Notes under the pieces: generated by a model | Seen by the model: the letters and a program-made list of their open reading frames with translations, nothing else | What the model was told of the DNA's origin: nothing | The model's database searches: none | Part shown: positions 25,243 to 35,329 of the stretch, in pieces | Layout: every line of letters starts with the position of its first letter | How positions within the stretch are numbered: the stretch's first letter is position 1 | Origin: an uncultured Hungatella sp. | GTDB lineage: Bacteria > Bacillota > Clostridia > Lachnospirales > Lachnospiraceae | DNA length: 64,000 bases | NCBI GenBank assembly: GCA_947089145.1 | Contig: CAMUJH010000003.1 | Location: 87,218 to 151,217, forward strand | Direction of reading: 5' to 3' | Position numbers and translations under genes: made by a program

Positions 25243-26991
25243 CTATCCGCGGTAGCGGTTCAGACATGCAAATACCTCCTGAATCCTGGGCTTGGTAAGG
25301 CCGCAGGGCACGTAGGAACTGCAGAACGGTTCCCAGCCTTTTTTCTCCAGGGTATCATAAAGCCACCGGACTGTCTGCCTTACGGTCTTTTTGCCGTCCA
25401 TAACCTGCTCCGCTCCATAGCGCAGAAGGTGAGCCAGGGCGTTGGTCTGTTCGGAATCCGCCAGCTGCTCCACATACCGCAGATCCACGTTCTCCTTGTC
25501 CAGGGAAAAAGAATCCTTTCCAAAAGTTTTAATCTTCATATGCTCCCGGCGGCCTCCGGCGCCTCGCTCTCCCCCTCGTCCCCGTCCGTATCCCCGGTCG
25601 CCGGCGCCGGAACGCCCGCCTCTTATGCCGGGGGCCAGAGCCCTTGAAAAATCCGGGATCTTAAAGTCAGGAGCCTGGATTCTTGGGGCAGTGTGGTCTT
25701 TGCAGAGTCCCTTTACCTGGCTGGTAATGTCTATGGGCCGGTAGCAGTCCATCTGCAGAATGGTATCTGCAATGTAGAAAAATGCCCCGGAGCTTCCGGC
25801 TACCAGAATGGTAGAAACACCGGCCTTTTCGTACAGATCCCTGGCCCGCTCCAGAAACGGGGTAATAGGCTCCTTCTCCCTGCTGATGACCTGCTGCATA
25901 AATTCGTCCCGAACCATAAAATTGGTGGCGGAAGTGTCTTCATCAATGAGAAAAAGCCTGGCCCCGGCTTCGATCCCCTCTATAACGCCTGCTGCCTGAG
26001 AGGTGCTTCCGCTGGCATCCTCGGTGGAAAAGCAGCCCGTATCCTTTTTGTTGGGAAGATCTTTAATAAACAGGGAAATGTCCACCTGGCGGATGGAGCG
26101 TCCGTCTTCCGCCCTCAGCTTTAGGGCGGTATCATCCGTGATCACATATTCCCGCCCGTCCCCGGCAATATGATTGTACACGCCCATCTGCAGGGCCTCC
26201 AAAAGAGTGGACTTGCCGTGGTATCCGCCGCCTACGATCAGGGTAATGCCCTGGCGGATGGCCATGCCGCGAATAGGGCCTTTGTGAGGCAAAGTGATGG
26301 TCTGCTCCATGGAGGCGGGGGAAGAGAAGGGGACGCTGCCTTTCATGGGCAGGTCGGAAACGCCGCTTTTTCTCGGCAGAATAGAGCCGTTGGCCACAAA
26401 AGCGGACAGGCCGTGTTCCTTCAGGTATTCCCGGACAGCCTGCTGGTCTTCCGATAAAAATATGGCCTGCTCCACCTTTTTGCCATCCAGCCTGCCGTAA
26501 AAGAAGCTGTTTTCCACGCAGCGGGGCAGGAAATCAAACAGGATCTTGTCCAGCTCCCCTGCATTGATGGTGCGGCCAAAGGCCGGGAAGCCTACATGGA
26601 ACCGGGCGATGATCGCCTGCCCCGTAATCTGGCAGGCGCTTCGCTCCAACACCTCCTGGCCGCATCTGGTAATAGACAGAAGGCCGCTTTTTCCGGAGCC
26701 TTTGGCTTTGAAGTTGTAATCCTCAAACTGGGAGGAAAACTGTCTGGTAAGATAATCCTGCAGGGCAATGCGGGCCGGGGATTTTTCATAGAAAGAGACA
26801 GGAAAGCCGGCGTCCTTATGCAGAATCTCCACATGAAGGCTGGAGGGGGAGGCAAAGGGATCTCCCTGAACATGATCAATGGACAGTATAAAATTGCCGA
26901 ACTGATAGCTTCCTGCCAACGATTTATAGGCAGGATAACTCTTATGGTCTACAGAGCGCAGAAGGGTGCGCAGTTCATTGGATGATTTCAT
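25243..26991 (-). CDS. ABC-class P-loop ATPase, COG3044 type
   Basis: The 582-residue protein has an N-terminal ~240-residue domain typical of this family. Its ATPase core has GITLIVGGGYHGKSTLLEAL (Walker A near residue 258), ASGSTSQAAGVIEGIEAGA in the ABC-signature place, and ARLFLIDEDTSATNFM (Walker B). A Gly/Arg-rich RGG-like linker follows (about 448-478, GIRGGRSGAGDRGYGRGRGG), then a helical C-terminal ~95 residues. It has no membrane segment. The family is annotated as predicted ABC-class ATPase without a settled role; the RGG stretch suggests nucleic acid binding (inference). It stands alone between two copies of the dispersed repeat. Confidence 0.88.
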   Translation of the reverse strand: MKSSNELRTLLRSVDHKSYPAYKSLAGSYQFGNFILSIDHVQGDPFASPSSLHVEILHKDAGFPVSFYEKSPARIALQDYLTRQFSSQFEDYNFKAKGSGKSGLLSITRCGQEVLERSACQITGQAIIARFHVGFPAFGRTINAGELDKILFDFLPRCVENSFFYGRLDGKKVEQAIFLSEDQQAVREYLKEHGLSAFVANGSILPRKSGVSDLPMKGSVPFSSPASMEQTITLPHKGPIRGMAIRQGITLIVGGGYHGKSTLLEALQMGVYNHIAGDGREYVITDDTALKLRAEDGRSIRQVDISLFIKDLPNKKDTGCFSTEDASGSTSQAAGVIEGIEAGARLFLIDEDTSATNFMVRDEFMQQVISREKEPITPFLERARDLYEKAGVSTILVAGSSGAFFYIADTILQMDCYRPIDITSQVKGLCKDHTAPRIQAPDFKIPDFSRALAPGIRGGRSGAGDRGYGRGRGGERGAGGRREHMKIKTFGKDSFSLDKENVDLRYVEQLADSEQTNALAHLLRYGAEQVMDGKKTVRQTVRWLYDTLEKKGWEPFCSSYVPCGLTKPRIQEVFACLNRYRG

Positions 26992-27027
26992 AAAATATCA
27001 CTCATTTCCTTTTATTTTTTTATTTAT

Positions 27028-27127
27028 GAAAGTCCCGCCGCCCAACAGGCGGCATGCATTCAGGCATGCCAAATGCGCCCGCCGAACTTTCATGGGTGGC
27101 GGCGTGCCCCCGCCGGGCGCCTGGGGC
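27028..27127 (+). repeat. Dispersed structured repeat, copy B
   Basis: GAAAGTCCCGCCGCCCAACA opens the copy, followed by the shared GGCGGCATGCATTCAGG core and GAACTTTCATGGGTGG, ending in GCCGGGCGCCTGGGGC. The opening GAAAGT can pair with the later ACTTTC, closing a multi-branch fold. It lies in the 430-bp gap between the COG3044 gene and addB, upstream of the addB promoter. Confidence 0.85.
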
Positions 27128-27257
27128 ATTTCCCTATCATGCCATATGTCCGTCCGTAAGGCTGGGGACATGGGCCTGCGTCCCCTCATTATACCTCATT
27201 TTGCCGGAAACTGCCAGAAAAACCTGCGTCAAAGAAGAAAATGGGGAAGAAAATCTC

Positions 27258-27286
27258 TTGAAGGAGACAGGCAGGCAGAATATAAT
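27258..27286 (+). promoter_or_regulatory. Promoter for addB-addA
   Basis: TTGAAG (27258-27263), a 17-bp spacer and TATAAT (27281-27286). The mRNA would have a leader of about 130 bases before the addB ATG. The leader holds GC-rich inverted pieces (GGCGTTTGGCGCGCC) but no riboswitch that I recognise. Confidence 0.75.
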
Positions 27287-27421
27287 AACATAAAGACCCC
27301 GCCGCTTTACGGGCAGGAATGGCGTTTGGCGCGCCCAAGGGGGATCAAGCAGAGGAAATGTCCCAACAGGACGAAAGTTAAAAAGGCAGGATGCAGCCTG
27401 CCGGAAAATGAGGTGTTTGTT

Positions 27422-30400
27422 ATGTCGCTTCAATTTATTCTGGGAGCTTCCGGATCAGGAAAAACCAGGTATTTATATGAAAATTTGATCAGAATGTCCA
27501 TAGAGCAGCCAGATGTACAATATATTGCCATTGTGCCGGAGCAGTTTACCATGCAGACGCAGAAAGATATCGTTATGCTGCACCCGGATCACGGAACCAT
27601 GAATATTGACATTGTCAGCTTTGAGCGCCTGGCATACCGGGTATTTGAGGAACTGGCAGTGGAACATCCGGAGGTACTGGATGATATGGGAAAATCCATG
27701 GTTCTCAGGAAAGTGGCTTCCGGGGAAAGGAAGAATCTGGGGATTTTTTCCGGCCACTTAAACCAGACCGGGTTCATTAACCAGTTAAAGTCCATGCTGT
27801 CGGAACTTTATCAGTACGGCATAAGCCCGGAAAGCCTGAGGGAGGCTGCCGCAGAGGCCAAGAGCCCGCTGCTGAAAGAAAAATTGAAAGATCTGCTGGT
27901 CATCTATGAGGCTTTTCAGAAGGAAATTTCCAGCCGCTACATTACTGCCGAGGAAATACTGGACGTTTTATGCCGGGTGCTGCCGGATTCCCAGCGGATC
28001 AAAAACAGCGTGGTAACGCTGGACGGGTATACAGGCTTTACTCCGGTGCAGTACCGGCTTTTGGAGCTTCTGATGATCCATGCCAGGAAAGTGATGGTGA
28101 CAGTCACCATCGATCCCAGGGAAGACCCATATAAGGAAGGAAAAATTCAGAACCTGTTTTTCATGAGCAAAGACATGGTAAGCCATCTGGTAAAACTGGC
28201 AGGAAAACATGAAATAGCCAGGGAAAAAGATGCGGTTCTGGCAGACGGCAGAATACAGAATCAGGGTTCTGGAGAAAAAGGAGCCTTTCAGGGACGCTTT
28301 GCAAAAGGGTCTTCCATTGCTTTTATTGAAAAGCATTTGTACCGCTTTACCACGGAAACATGCCTGGATGCGCCTGAGGAGGTTGAGCTTTTCCAGGCGT
28401 CAACACCTGCCGCAGAAATTGACCAGGCGGCATCCCGCATCCATAAACTGGTTCAGGATCAGCAGATCCGTTACCGGGAGATCGCGGTGATCACCGGTGA
28501 TCTGCCCGGGTACGGGTATGAAATCGCCAATCGGTTTCAGGCGGAACAGATTCCCTATTTTATGGACAACAAAAAGAGCATTATGGAAAATGTCATGGTG
28601 GAATTTATCCGGGGGGCCCTGGAGATCATGGAGAAGGATTTCTCTTATGAAAGCATATTCCGCTTTTTGAAGACAGGGCTGGTGTCAGGGGAACAGGAGG
28701 AGACAGACCGTCTGGAAAACTACGTGAAAGCATTGGGAATCAGAGGTTTTAAACAGTGGAACCGGACATGGGAGCATACATACCAGGGCGGCAAAGGGCT
28801 GAACCTGGAAAAGCTGAACCGGTTCAGGGAAGAACTCCTCTTTAAGCTGGCTCCCTTAAAGGAAGCGTCAGCAGACAGGGAGAAGACAGTGAAGACCATG
28901 ACTGCGGCAGTCATGTCCTGCCTGGAGCAGTGCCAGGTGCAGAGACAGCTGGAAACTTACCGGGACTATTTTGAAACCATAGGGGAATACAGCCTTGCCA
29001 AGGAATATGAGCAGGTGTATGAGATGGTGATCCAGATGTTTGACAGGCTGGTGCACCTTCTGGGGGATGAGAAAGTCAGCAGGAAAGAATACGCCCAGAT
29101 TCTGGATGCGGGATTTGGGGAGATCACCGTGGGAGTCATTCCTGCCACTGTGGACAGAGTGGTGGTGGGAGACATTACCAGAACCCGCCTGGATCAGATC
29201 AAAGTTTTGTTCTTTATTGGAGTCAACGAGGGAATTGTGCCTTCCAGAAAGGAGAGCACGGGGATACTTACTGATATGGAGCGGGAGTTTTTAAAGGAAA
29301 TGTCCATGGAGCTGGCGCCAACATCCAGGGAGGACAGCTTCCGGCAGAGGTTTTATCTGTACCTTATGCTGACAAAACCCTCAAAAAACCTGATTATTTC
29401 CTACGCCAATTTCACTCAGGCAGGGAAAGCCCAAAGGCCCTCTTCCCTGATTGGAGAACTGAAAAGAATGTTTCCCGGCCTTGAGGCCAGGGAGCTGGCA
29501 GATGAGGAGAAATCCCTGTCATCCGGCGCAGAAGCTTTGGACAGGCTGATTGAAGGCCTGCGGGATTATGAGGACAACAGAGAAAACAGCAGATTTTTGG
29601 AACTTTACCGCCATTTTGCCCGGGATCAAGCTTACAGGGAACAGGTAAGCCTTCTTACAAAAGCCGCATTTTACAGCTATGAGGAAAGAGGCATCAGCCG
29701 TGCGGCGGCAAGAGCCCTGTACGGAAAGATTCTGGAAGGCAGCGTTACCAGGCTGGAACAGTATGCCTCCTGCGCCTACGCCCATTTTTTAAGCTATGGC
29801 ATGGAGCTTAGAGAGCGGCAGGAGTACCAGATCGGAGCCGTGGATATGGGCAATCTGTTTCACGGAGCCATTGACCTATGTTTTAAGGAACTAAAGGAAA
29901 AGGGGAAAAGCGCTGCCAATTTGACGGAAAGCGAGAGGAAGGAACTGGTGAAAGCCTGCGTGGCCCAGGTGACAGAGGAGTACGGAAACACCATATTAAA
30001 AAGCAGCGCCAGAAATAAGTATCTGGCGGGAAGGATCGAGCGGATGACGGATCGGACCATGTGGGCCTTGGGAGAGCAGCTGAAAAAGGGCGATTTCTAC
30101 CCGGCAGGCTTTGAAGTGTCGTTTTCAGCCATTGACAACTTAAAGGCCATGAAAATACGGCTGTCCGAGGAGGAAGAAATGCACCTGCGGGGCCGCATTG
30201 ACAGGCTGGATCTGTGCGAGGATGAGACTCATGTGTATGTGAAGATCATTGACTACAAATCCGGATCTGCCCGGTTTGACCTGGCTGCCATATACTATGG
30301 GCTGCAGCTGCAGCTGGTGGTGTATATGGATGCGGTGACAGAGCTGGAAAAACGCAGATTCCCCTCCAAAGAGGTGGTTCCCGCGGGAATCTTTTATTAC

Positions 30401-30892
30401 AATATTAAAGATCCGGTGGTGGATAAAGAGGACGTGGACATGCCGGAGGACATTGAACAGATGATTCTGGAACAGCTTCGCATGAACGGGCTGGTCAACA
30501 GCGATTTGGAGGCTATCAGCCACATGGATAAAGAGATTGAGTCCAAGTCTGATGTGATCCCGGTTGCCGTAAAAGACGGAATGATTCAGGAAAGGTATTC
30601 GTCCGTGGCCAGCACAAGGCATTTTGAAGCTTTGAAACTGTATGTGCGGGGAAAGGTGCAGGAGGACGGCCGGCAGATCCTGGAGGGCAGAACCCCTGTG
30701 GCCCCCTACAGGCAGGGAAGCCGCACAGCCTGCGACTACTGTCCTTACCACGGTATCTGCGGATTTGACCTGAAGGTTTCCGGCTATAAATTCCGGCGTT
30801 TTCCTGGCCTAAAGCCGGCGGAAATATGGGAAGAGATTTTGGAAGGAGAAAAAGAGGATGAAGTGGACACAGAAACAGCAGGAAGTAATTGA
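27422..30892 (+). CDS. addB: ATP-dependent helicase/nuclease AddAB, subunit B
   Basis: The 1156-residue protein begins MSLQFILGASGSGKTRYLYE, the N-terminal Walker A of AddB. The frame is open from 26966 but only ATG 27422, with GAGGTG upstream, gives the family start and length. The C-terminal nuclease has HLRGRIDRLDL and VKIIDYKSG. The four Fe-S cysteines are visible as EQYASCAYAHFL and later CDYCPYHGICGF. AddAB processes double-strand DNA ends for RecA-dependent repair and degrades foreign linear DNA. It overlaps addA by 35 bp. Confidence 0.97.
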   Translation: MSLQFILGASGSGKTRYLYENLIRMSIEQPDVQYIAIVPEQFTMQTQKDIVMLHPDHGTMNIDIVSFERLAYRVFEELAVEHPEVLDDMGKSMVLRKVASGERKNLGIFSGHLNQTGFINQLKSMLSELYQYGISPESLREAAAEAKSPLLKEKLKDLLVIYEAFQKEISSRYITAEEILDVLCRVLPDSQRIKNSVVTLDGYTGFTPVQYRLLELLMIHARKVMVTVTIDPREDPYKEGKIQNLFFMSKDMVSHLVKLAGKHEIAREKDAVLADGRIQNQGSGEKGAFQGRFAKGSSIAFIEKHLYRFTTETCLDAPEEVELFQASTPAAEIDQAASRIHKLVQDQQIRYREIAVITGDLPGYGYEIANRFQAEQIPYFMDNKKSIMENVMVEFIRGALEIMEKDFSYESIFRFLKTGLVSGEQEETDRLENYVKALGIRGFKQWNRTWEHTYQGGKGLNLEKLNRFREELLFKLAPLKEASADREKTVKTMTAAVMSCLEQCQVQRQLETYRDYFETIGEYSLAKEYEQVYEMVIQMFDRLVHLLGDEKVSRKEYAQILDAGFGEITVGVIPATVDRVVVGDITRTRLDQIKVLFFIGVNEGIVPSRKESTGILTDMEREFLKEMSMELAPTSREDSFRQRFYLYLMLTKPSKNLIISYANFTQAGKAQRPSSLIGELKRMFPGLEARELADEEKSLSSGAEALDRLIEGLRDYEDNRENSRFLELYRHFARDQAYREQVSLLTKAAFYSYEERGISRAAARALYGKILEGSVTRLEQYASCAYAHFLSYGMELRERQEYQIGAVDMGNLFHGAIDLCFKELKEKGKSAANLTESERKELVKACVAQVTEEYGNTILKSSARNKYLAGRIERMTDRTMWALGEQLKKGDFYPAGFEVSFSAIDNLKAMKIRLSEEEEMHLRGRIDRLDLCEDETHVYVKIIDYKSGSARFDLAAIYYGLQLQLVVYMDAVTELEKRRFPSKEVVPAGIFYYNIKDPVVDKEDVDMPEDIEQMILEQLRMNGLVNSDLEAISHMDKEIESKSDVIPVAVKDGMIQERYSSVASTRHFEALKLYVRGKVQEDGRQILEGRTPVAPYRQGSRTACDYCPYHGICGFDLKVSGYKFRRFPGLKPAEIWEEILEGEKEDEVDTETAGSN

Positions 30893-33800
30893 TGCCAGGG
30901 GGTGCAGCCTTCTGGTGTCGGCAGCCGCAGGAAGCGGCAAGACCGCAGTTTTGGTGGAGCGCATCATCCATCTTATATGTGACGGGGAAAATCCTGCCGA
31001 CATAGACAGGCTTCTTGTGATGACCTTTACCAACGGGGCGGCGGGGGAGATGCGGGAGCGGATTTCCAGGGCCATTGAGGCCAAGCTTATGGAAGATCCG
31101 GGGCAGGAGCATCTGCAGGTGCAGGCAGCACTGGTGCACCGGGCCCAGATCACCACCATAGACAGTTTCTGCTTAAGCCTTATACGGGATCATTTTAATC
31201 TTCTGGACATTGATCCCGCATTCCGCATTGGGGATGAGGGGGAACTGATGCTTCTGCGGGCGGACGTAATGGCGGATATGCTGGAGGAATACTATGAGAA
31301 AGACGATCCGGTGTTCAGCCGGTTCGTGGAGACGTATGCAGCCGGAAAGTCTGACAAGGGCATTGAAGATTATATTATGCAGGTGTACACGTTTTCCCAA
31401 AGCAATCCCTTTCCTGAGGATTGGATGGATACGTGCAGGCAGGAGCTGTTAGACGGGGAAGAAGGGAACCTTGGAAAAACGGCCTGGATGGATTTTCTGC
31501 TGGCGGATGTGAGAAAACAGGCAGAGGAGCTGGCAGGGCAGCTGGAAAGCGCCATGGAGGCGTGCCGGCAGGAAGGAGGCCCTCAGATGTATCTGCCTAC
31601 GCTGCAGGCGGAACTGGAGATGGTCAGGGGCATCGGGGCGGCGGGAGATTATGAGACGCTGTATAACAGGCTTCAGGCCGCAGCTTTTGGGAGAATGGCC
31701 GCTGCCAGAGGGAAAGACATTGATGCAAAAAAGAAAGAGTATGCCAGCGCCTGCAGAGACAGGGTAAAGAAGGCCATAAAGAGCCTGGCGGAGCTGTACG
31801 GGCGGCAAAGCCCGGCGGAGGCGGCAAAGGATATGTCAGAGGGCAGGGACGTGGTGCTGAAGCTTCTTGAGCTGGCGGAAGAATTTCATCGAAGGTATCA
31901 GGAATGCAAACGGGACAAAAATATTGTGGATTTTAATGACCTGGAGCATGAGGCTTTAAAGATTCTAATCAGGAAAGAAGAGGGAAAACTTTGCTGCACG
32001 CCAGTGGCGGATGAGTTAAGCCAGCGGTATGTGGAGATTTTGGTTGACGAGTACCAGGACAGCAACGACGTGCAGGAAACGCTGATACAAAGCCTGTCAG
32101 CACAGCGGTTTGGGCGGCCGAACGTGTTTATGGTGGGGGATGTGAAGCAGAGCATTTACAAATTCCGTCTGGCCAGGCCGGAACTGTTTATGGAAAAGTA
32201 TGACTGCTACGGGGAGTATGGAGAAGAAAGCCAAAACACCCATGACGGGAAGCGCATGGAGGGAAAAAAGATCGAACTTTGCCAGAACTTCCGCAGCAGG
32301 GCGACAGTCCTTGACAGCATTAACGAGATATTTTTTCAGATCATGACAAGAAATCTGGGAAATATCCAATACACGGATAAAACGGCCCTTCACCCGGGGG
32401 CGGCCTATGAGGAGACAGAGGAAAAAGCCGGGACTCCTACAGAACTGCTCCTGGTAGATACGGGAACCAAGGCCCTGGGCCCAAATGATCAGGAACTGGA
32501 GGAGTATACCAGCCGGGAAATTGAGGCCAGGCTGATTGCGTCCAGGATCAGGGAGCTGACAGACCCTGAAAGAGGGCTGTCCGTGTGGGATAAAGAGAAG
32601 GGATGCTACCGCCGGGCACGGCACGGTGACATGGTGATCCTTCTGCGCAGCCTTGCGGGATGGACGGATTCTTTTTTAAACGTGTTGACTCAGGAGGACA
32701 TTCCGGCGTTTGCCGAAACGGGAACCGGATACTTCGATACCATTGAAGTGGAGACGGTTTTGGCTATGCTGGCTGTCATTGACAATCCCATCCAGGATAT
32801 TCCTCTTGCAGCGGTGCTGAAGTCTCCCATGGCAGGCATGGACGAGGAGGAGCTGGCCTGGATGATGGCCGCCTGGAAGCACGAGCCTGTAAAAGGCCAG
32901 GATCAGGGGATTTATGGGGCCCTGCGGCTGGTGCTTTTGGGCAGTGAGCCTGAAGGCTGCCTGGAAGAGGAAAACGGAGCAGCAAATGAGTGGGAAACGG
33001 ATAACAGAAACGGGGAGAAAAGTGAAGAAAAGTGGGAAATAGATGATAGCAATAAAGAAAAATGTGAAGCAGAGTGGGAAAATAACAGCTTATATGGCGA
33101 AAAAGCAGATTGGCGGCCAAAGGCTGGCGCCGGGGATTTTTTGGACGGGAGGGAAACAAAGGAGCAGGAACCTATAGAAACAGATGAAAGTAAAAAGTGG
33201 GAAGATATCGGAATATTTGAAAAGAAAATAGGAACGGAATGGGGAAACATATCAATAAATTGGGAAAAATCAAAAGAAGAGTGGGAAAAATGTGCAAAAT
33301 CCCTTGAGATCCCGGAAGACACGGCCAAGTCTGTCTACGAAAAAGCAGCCGCATTTTCACGGCTTTTAGGGGAGCTGAGAAGCCAGGCCGCCTATCTTCC
33401 CATTCATGAACTGATTCACCGCATGTATCTGCGGACCGGGTATTATGACTATGTGTCGGTTATGCCTGCCGGGGAGGTTCGCAAGGCCAATCTGGATATG
33501 CTGATTGAGAAGGCCTGCGCCTATGAGAAGACCAGCTATAAGGGCCTGTTCCATTTTATCCGCTACATCGAAAGACTGAAAAAGTATGACACGGATTTCG
33601 GCGAGGCCACCACGGCAGGGAAAACCAGGGAGATGGTGCGGATCATGAGTATTCACAAAAGCAAAGGCCTGGAGTTCCCCATTGTTTTTCTGGCAGGCAT
33701 GGGGAAGAATTTTAACAGGCAGGATATAAGGGGGAAGCTGCTGATCGACGCAGATCTGGGGATTGGGGCAGACTATCTCAATGTGGAAACCAGGGTAAAG

Positions 33801-34880
33801 GCCAGCACCCTAAAGAAAAATGTCCTTAAGAGGAAAATGGATCTGGACAATCTGGGAGAGGAGCTGAGAGTTCTGTATGTGGCCATGACCAGGGCAAAGG
33901 AAAAGCTGATTATGACAGGCACTGACAGGTATCTGGAAAAGAAACGGGAGCGGTGGAGCCAGAAAACCTGGGACTCAAGACAGATTCCCTACACCATCCT
34001 TTCAGCCGCAGGATCTTACCTGGACTGGATGCTTATGTGCCGGCCAGAGGAAAGCCCTTTGTTTTCGGTCCGGAATATTCCGGTGGAGAGCCTGGTGGGG
34101 GAGGCGGTGGCCAGAAAGATAGAAAGGCAGGTATCCCAGGAAGAATTAAAAAATCTGGATCTGTCACTTGTGTACGACAAAGAGATGGAGGAACTTCTGA
34201 AACAGCGGCTGTCTTACCGGTATCCCTATGAGGCAGATATTGACCTTCACACGAAAATTTCCGTGTCAGAGCTGAAAAAACAGGGACAGGACATTGACGA
34301 CAAAAACAGCCTGTTTCAGCCGTCGGTTCCGGACTTTTTAAAAGATGCCCGTCCAAGGGAAACGGGAGGAGCCGTGCGGGGAAGCGCTTACCACCGGGTT
34401 TTGGAACTGCTGGATTTTTCTGCCGTAACCAGCATCGAGGACTTAAAGCGGTGGATGGAGGATGCCTGCCAGAAGGGCTCCATAGCCCGGGATGCCGCAG
34501 CCATGGTAAAGCCGGAGAAAATCTGGAGATTTCTTGGGACTTCCCTGGGAGCGCAGATGAGACTCGCCCAGGCAGAAGGGCGGCTTCACCGGGAACAGCA
34601 GTTTGTGATGGGAATTCCGGCAGAGGACATGGGGCTGGGGCAGTCCAGGGAACTGGTGCTGATCCAGGGAATTATTGACGCCTGGATCGAGGAAGAGGAC
34701 GGCCTGGTGCTCATTGACTATAAAACGGACCAGGTGGAAAAGGGCCGGGAGGAGATTCTGGTGAAGCGGTATAAGGTACAGATGGATTATTATAAGAAGG
34801 CTTTGGAGCAGATGGTGAAGAAGCCGGTGAAGGAGCGGATTATTTATTCGCTGACATTGCAGAAGGAGATTGCAGTGTAG
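30858..34880 (+). CDS. addA: ATP-dependent helicase/nuclease AddAB, subunit A
   Basis: The 1340-residue UvrD-like helicase-nuclease has SAAAGSGKTAVLVERI (Walker A near residue 23), VDEYQDSNDVQ (motif II), SIHKSKGLEFP (motif V), LYVAMTRAKEKL (motif VI) and the C-terminal nuclease motif LVLIDYKTDQVE. The start lies inside addB with GAAGGAG upstream. It is about 100 residues longer than usual because of an odd insertion at about 711-816. There (E/K)W(E/G) recurs every 7 or 14 residues (codons at 32988, 33030, 33072, 33195, 33237, 33258, 33279). The insertion interrupts the helicase between the motif that uses AAWKHEPVKGQDQG and the helical LGELRSQAAYLPIH stretch. Core motifs are intact, so it should be functional. 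Confidence 0.97.
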   Translation: MKWTQKQQEVIDARGCSLLVSAAAGSGKTAVLVERIIHLICDGENPADIDRLLVMTFTNGAAGEMRERISRAIEAKLMEDPGQEHLQVQAALVHRAQITTIDSFCLSLIRDHFNLLDIDPAFRIGDEGELMLLRADVMADMLEEYYEKDDPVFSRFVETYAAGKSDKGIEDYIMQVYTFSQSNPFPEDWMDTCRQELLDGEEGNLGKTAWMDFLLADVRKQAEELAGQLESAMEACRQEGGPQMYLPTLQAELEMVRGIGAAGDYETLYNRLQAAAFGRMAAARGKDIDAKKKEYASACRDRVKKAIKSLAELYGRQSPAEAAKDMSEGRDVVLKLLELAEEFHRRYQECKRDKNIVDFNDLEHEALKILIRKEEGKLCCTPVADELSQRYVEILVDEYQDSNDVQETLIQSLSAQRFGRPNVFMVGDVKQSIYKFRLARPELFMEKYDCYGEYGEESQNTHDGKRMEGKKIELCQNFRSRATVLDSINEIFFQIMTRNLGNIQYTDKTALHPGAAYEETEEKAGTPTELLLVDTGTKALGPNDQELEEYTSREIEARLIASRIRELTDPERGLSVWDKEKGCYRRARHGDMVILLRSLAGWTDSFLNVLTQEDIPAFAETGTGYFDTIEVETVLAMLAVIDNPIQDIPLAAVLKSPMAGMDEEELAWMMAAWKHEPVKGQDQGIYGALRLVLLGSEPEGCLEEENGAANEWETDNRNGEKSEEKWEIDDSNKEKCEAEWENNSLYGEKADWRPKAGAGDFLDGRETKEQEPIETDESKKWEDIGIFEKKIGTEWGNISINWEKSKEEWEKCAKSLEIPEDTAKSVYEKAAAFSRLLGELRSQAAYLPIHELIHRMYLRTGYYDYVSVMPAGEVRKANLDMLIEKACAYEKTSYKGLFHFIRYIERLKKYDTDFGEATTAGKTREMVRIMSIHKSKGLEFPIVFLAGMGKNFNRQDIRGKLLIDADLGIGADYLNVETRVKASTLKKNVLKRKMDLDNLGEELRVLYVAMTRAKEKLIMTGTDRYLEKKRERWSQKTWDSRQIPYTILSAAGSYLDWMLMCRPEESPLFSVRNIPVESLVGEAVARKIERQVSQEELKNLDLSLVYDKEMEELLKQRLSYRYPYEADIDLHTKISVSELKKQGQDIDDKNSLFQPSVPDFLKDARPRETGGAVRGSAYHRVLELLDFSAVTSIEDLKRWMEDACQKGSIARDAAAMVKPEKIWRFLGTSLGAQMRLAQAEGRLHREQQFVMGIPAEDMGLGQSRELVLIQGIIDAWIEEEDGLVLIDYKTDQVEKGREEILVKRYKVQMDYYKKALEQMVKKPVKERIIYSLTLQKEIAV

Positions 34881-34904
34881 GGTAACCGTCGTCAGCGGCA
34901 ACGG

Positions 34905-34938
34905 GAAAGCAGGAAACGAAAAGGCTTCCTGCTTTTTC
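34905..34938. terminator. Bidirectional terminator between addA and XRE gene
   Basis: AAAGCAGGAA (34906-34915) pairs with TTCCTGCTTT (34926-34935), followed by a short T-run; the A-rich left side can act on the opposite strand. Confidence 0.8.
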
Positions 34939-34940
34939 CC

Positions 34941-35288
34941 TCACTCCATCAGCTTAAAACATTTTTTCACGCTGTCCAGCGAGTTGGCGAAAGCAAGCAG
35001 GGCAGCAACCTCGTCATCAGGCATATTCTGAACTTTTCTGATAAATTCTATTTTGGCGGCGGAGAGGGCCGCAGGCTTTGTCTTTGGACCGCAGCCGATT
35101 TTTACCCATGAGGCCGAGTATCCATAGGTTTCCTCAATAAGCTTTGCCAGGGTATCGGAGATATTCTCTTTTTTTCCGTTAACCAGCAGATTGACATAGT
35201 TTGCGCTTACTCCCAAAGCCTTGGCAAAATCGACTTGCTTTATATTCCTCTCTGCCAGAATCAGTTTGATTCGTTCTCCTAAAGTCAT
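34941..35288 (-). CDS. XRE-family regulator, divergent from the O-acyltransferase operon
   Basis: The 115-residue protein starts MTLGERIKLILAERNIKQVD, with helix-turn-helix residues FAKALGVSANYVNLLVNGKK, and a helical C-terminus. ATG 35288 lies eight bases from GAGGTG; an in-frame start 30 bases upstream has no such site. The 120-bp gap to the divergent gene at 35408 holds a strong promoter bracketed by TAAGTCAAA repeats that are probably its operators. Prophage-repressor-like proteins of this type often regulate themselves and the divergent gene. Confidence 0.9.
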   Translation of the reverse strand: MTLGERIKLILAERNIKQVDFAKALGVSANYVNLLVNGKKENISDTLAKLIEETYGYSASWVKIGCGPKTKPAALSAAKIEFIRKVQNMPDDEVAALLAFANSLDSVKKCFKLME

Positions 35289-35329
35289 GAAATGGTCACC
35301 TCGTTTCCAATATAGCACAGAAATAATAC

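Noticed and set aside
26966-27421. N-terminal extension of AddB
   Set aside because: It translates repeat copy B and the promoter; AddB homologues start at the SLQFILGASGSGKT region.
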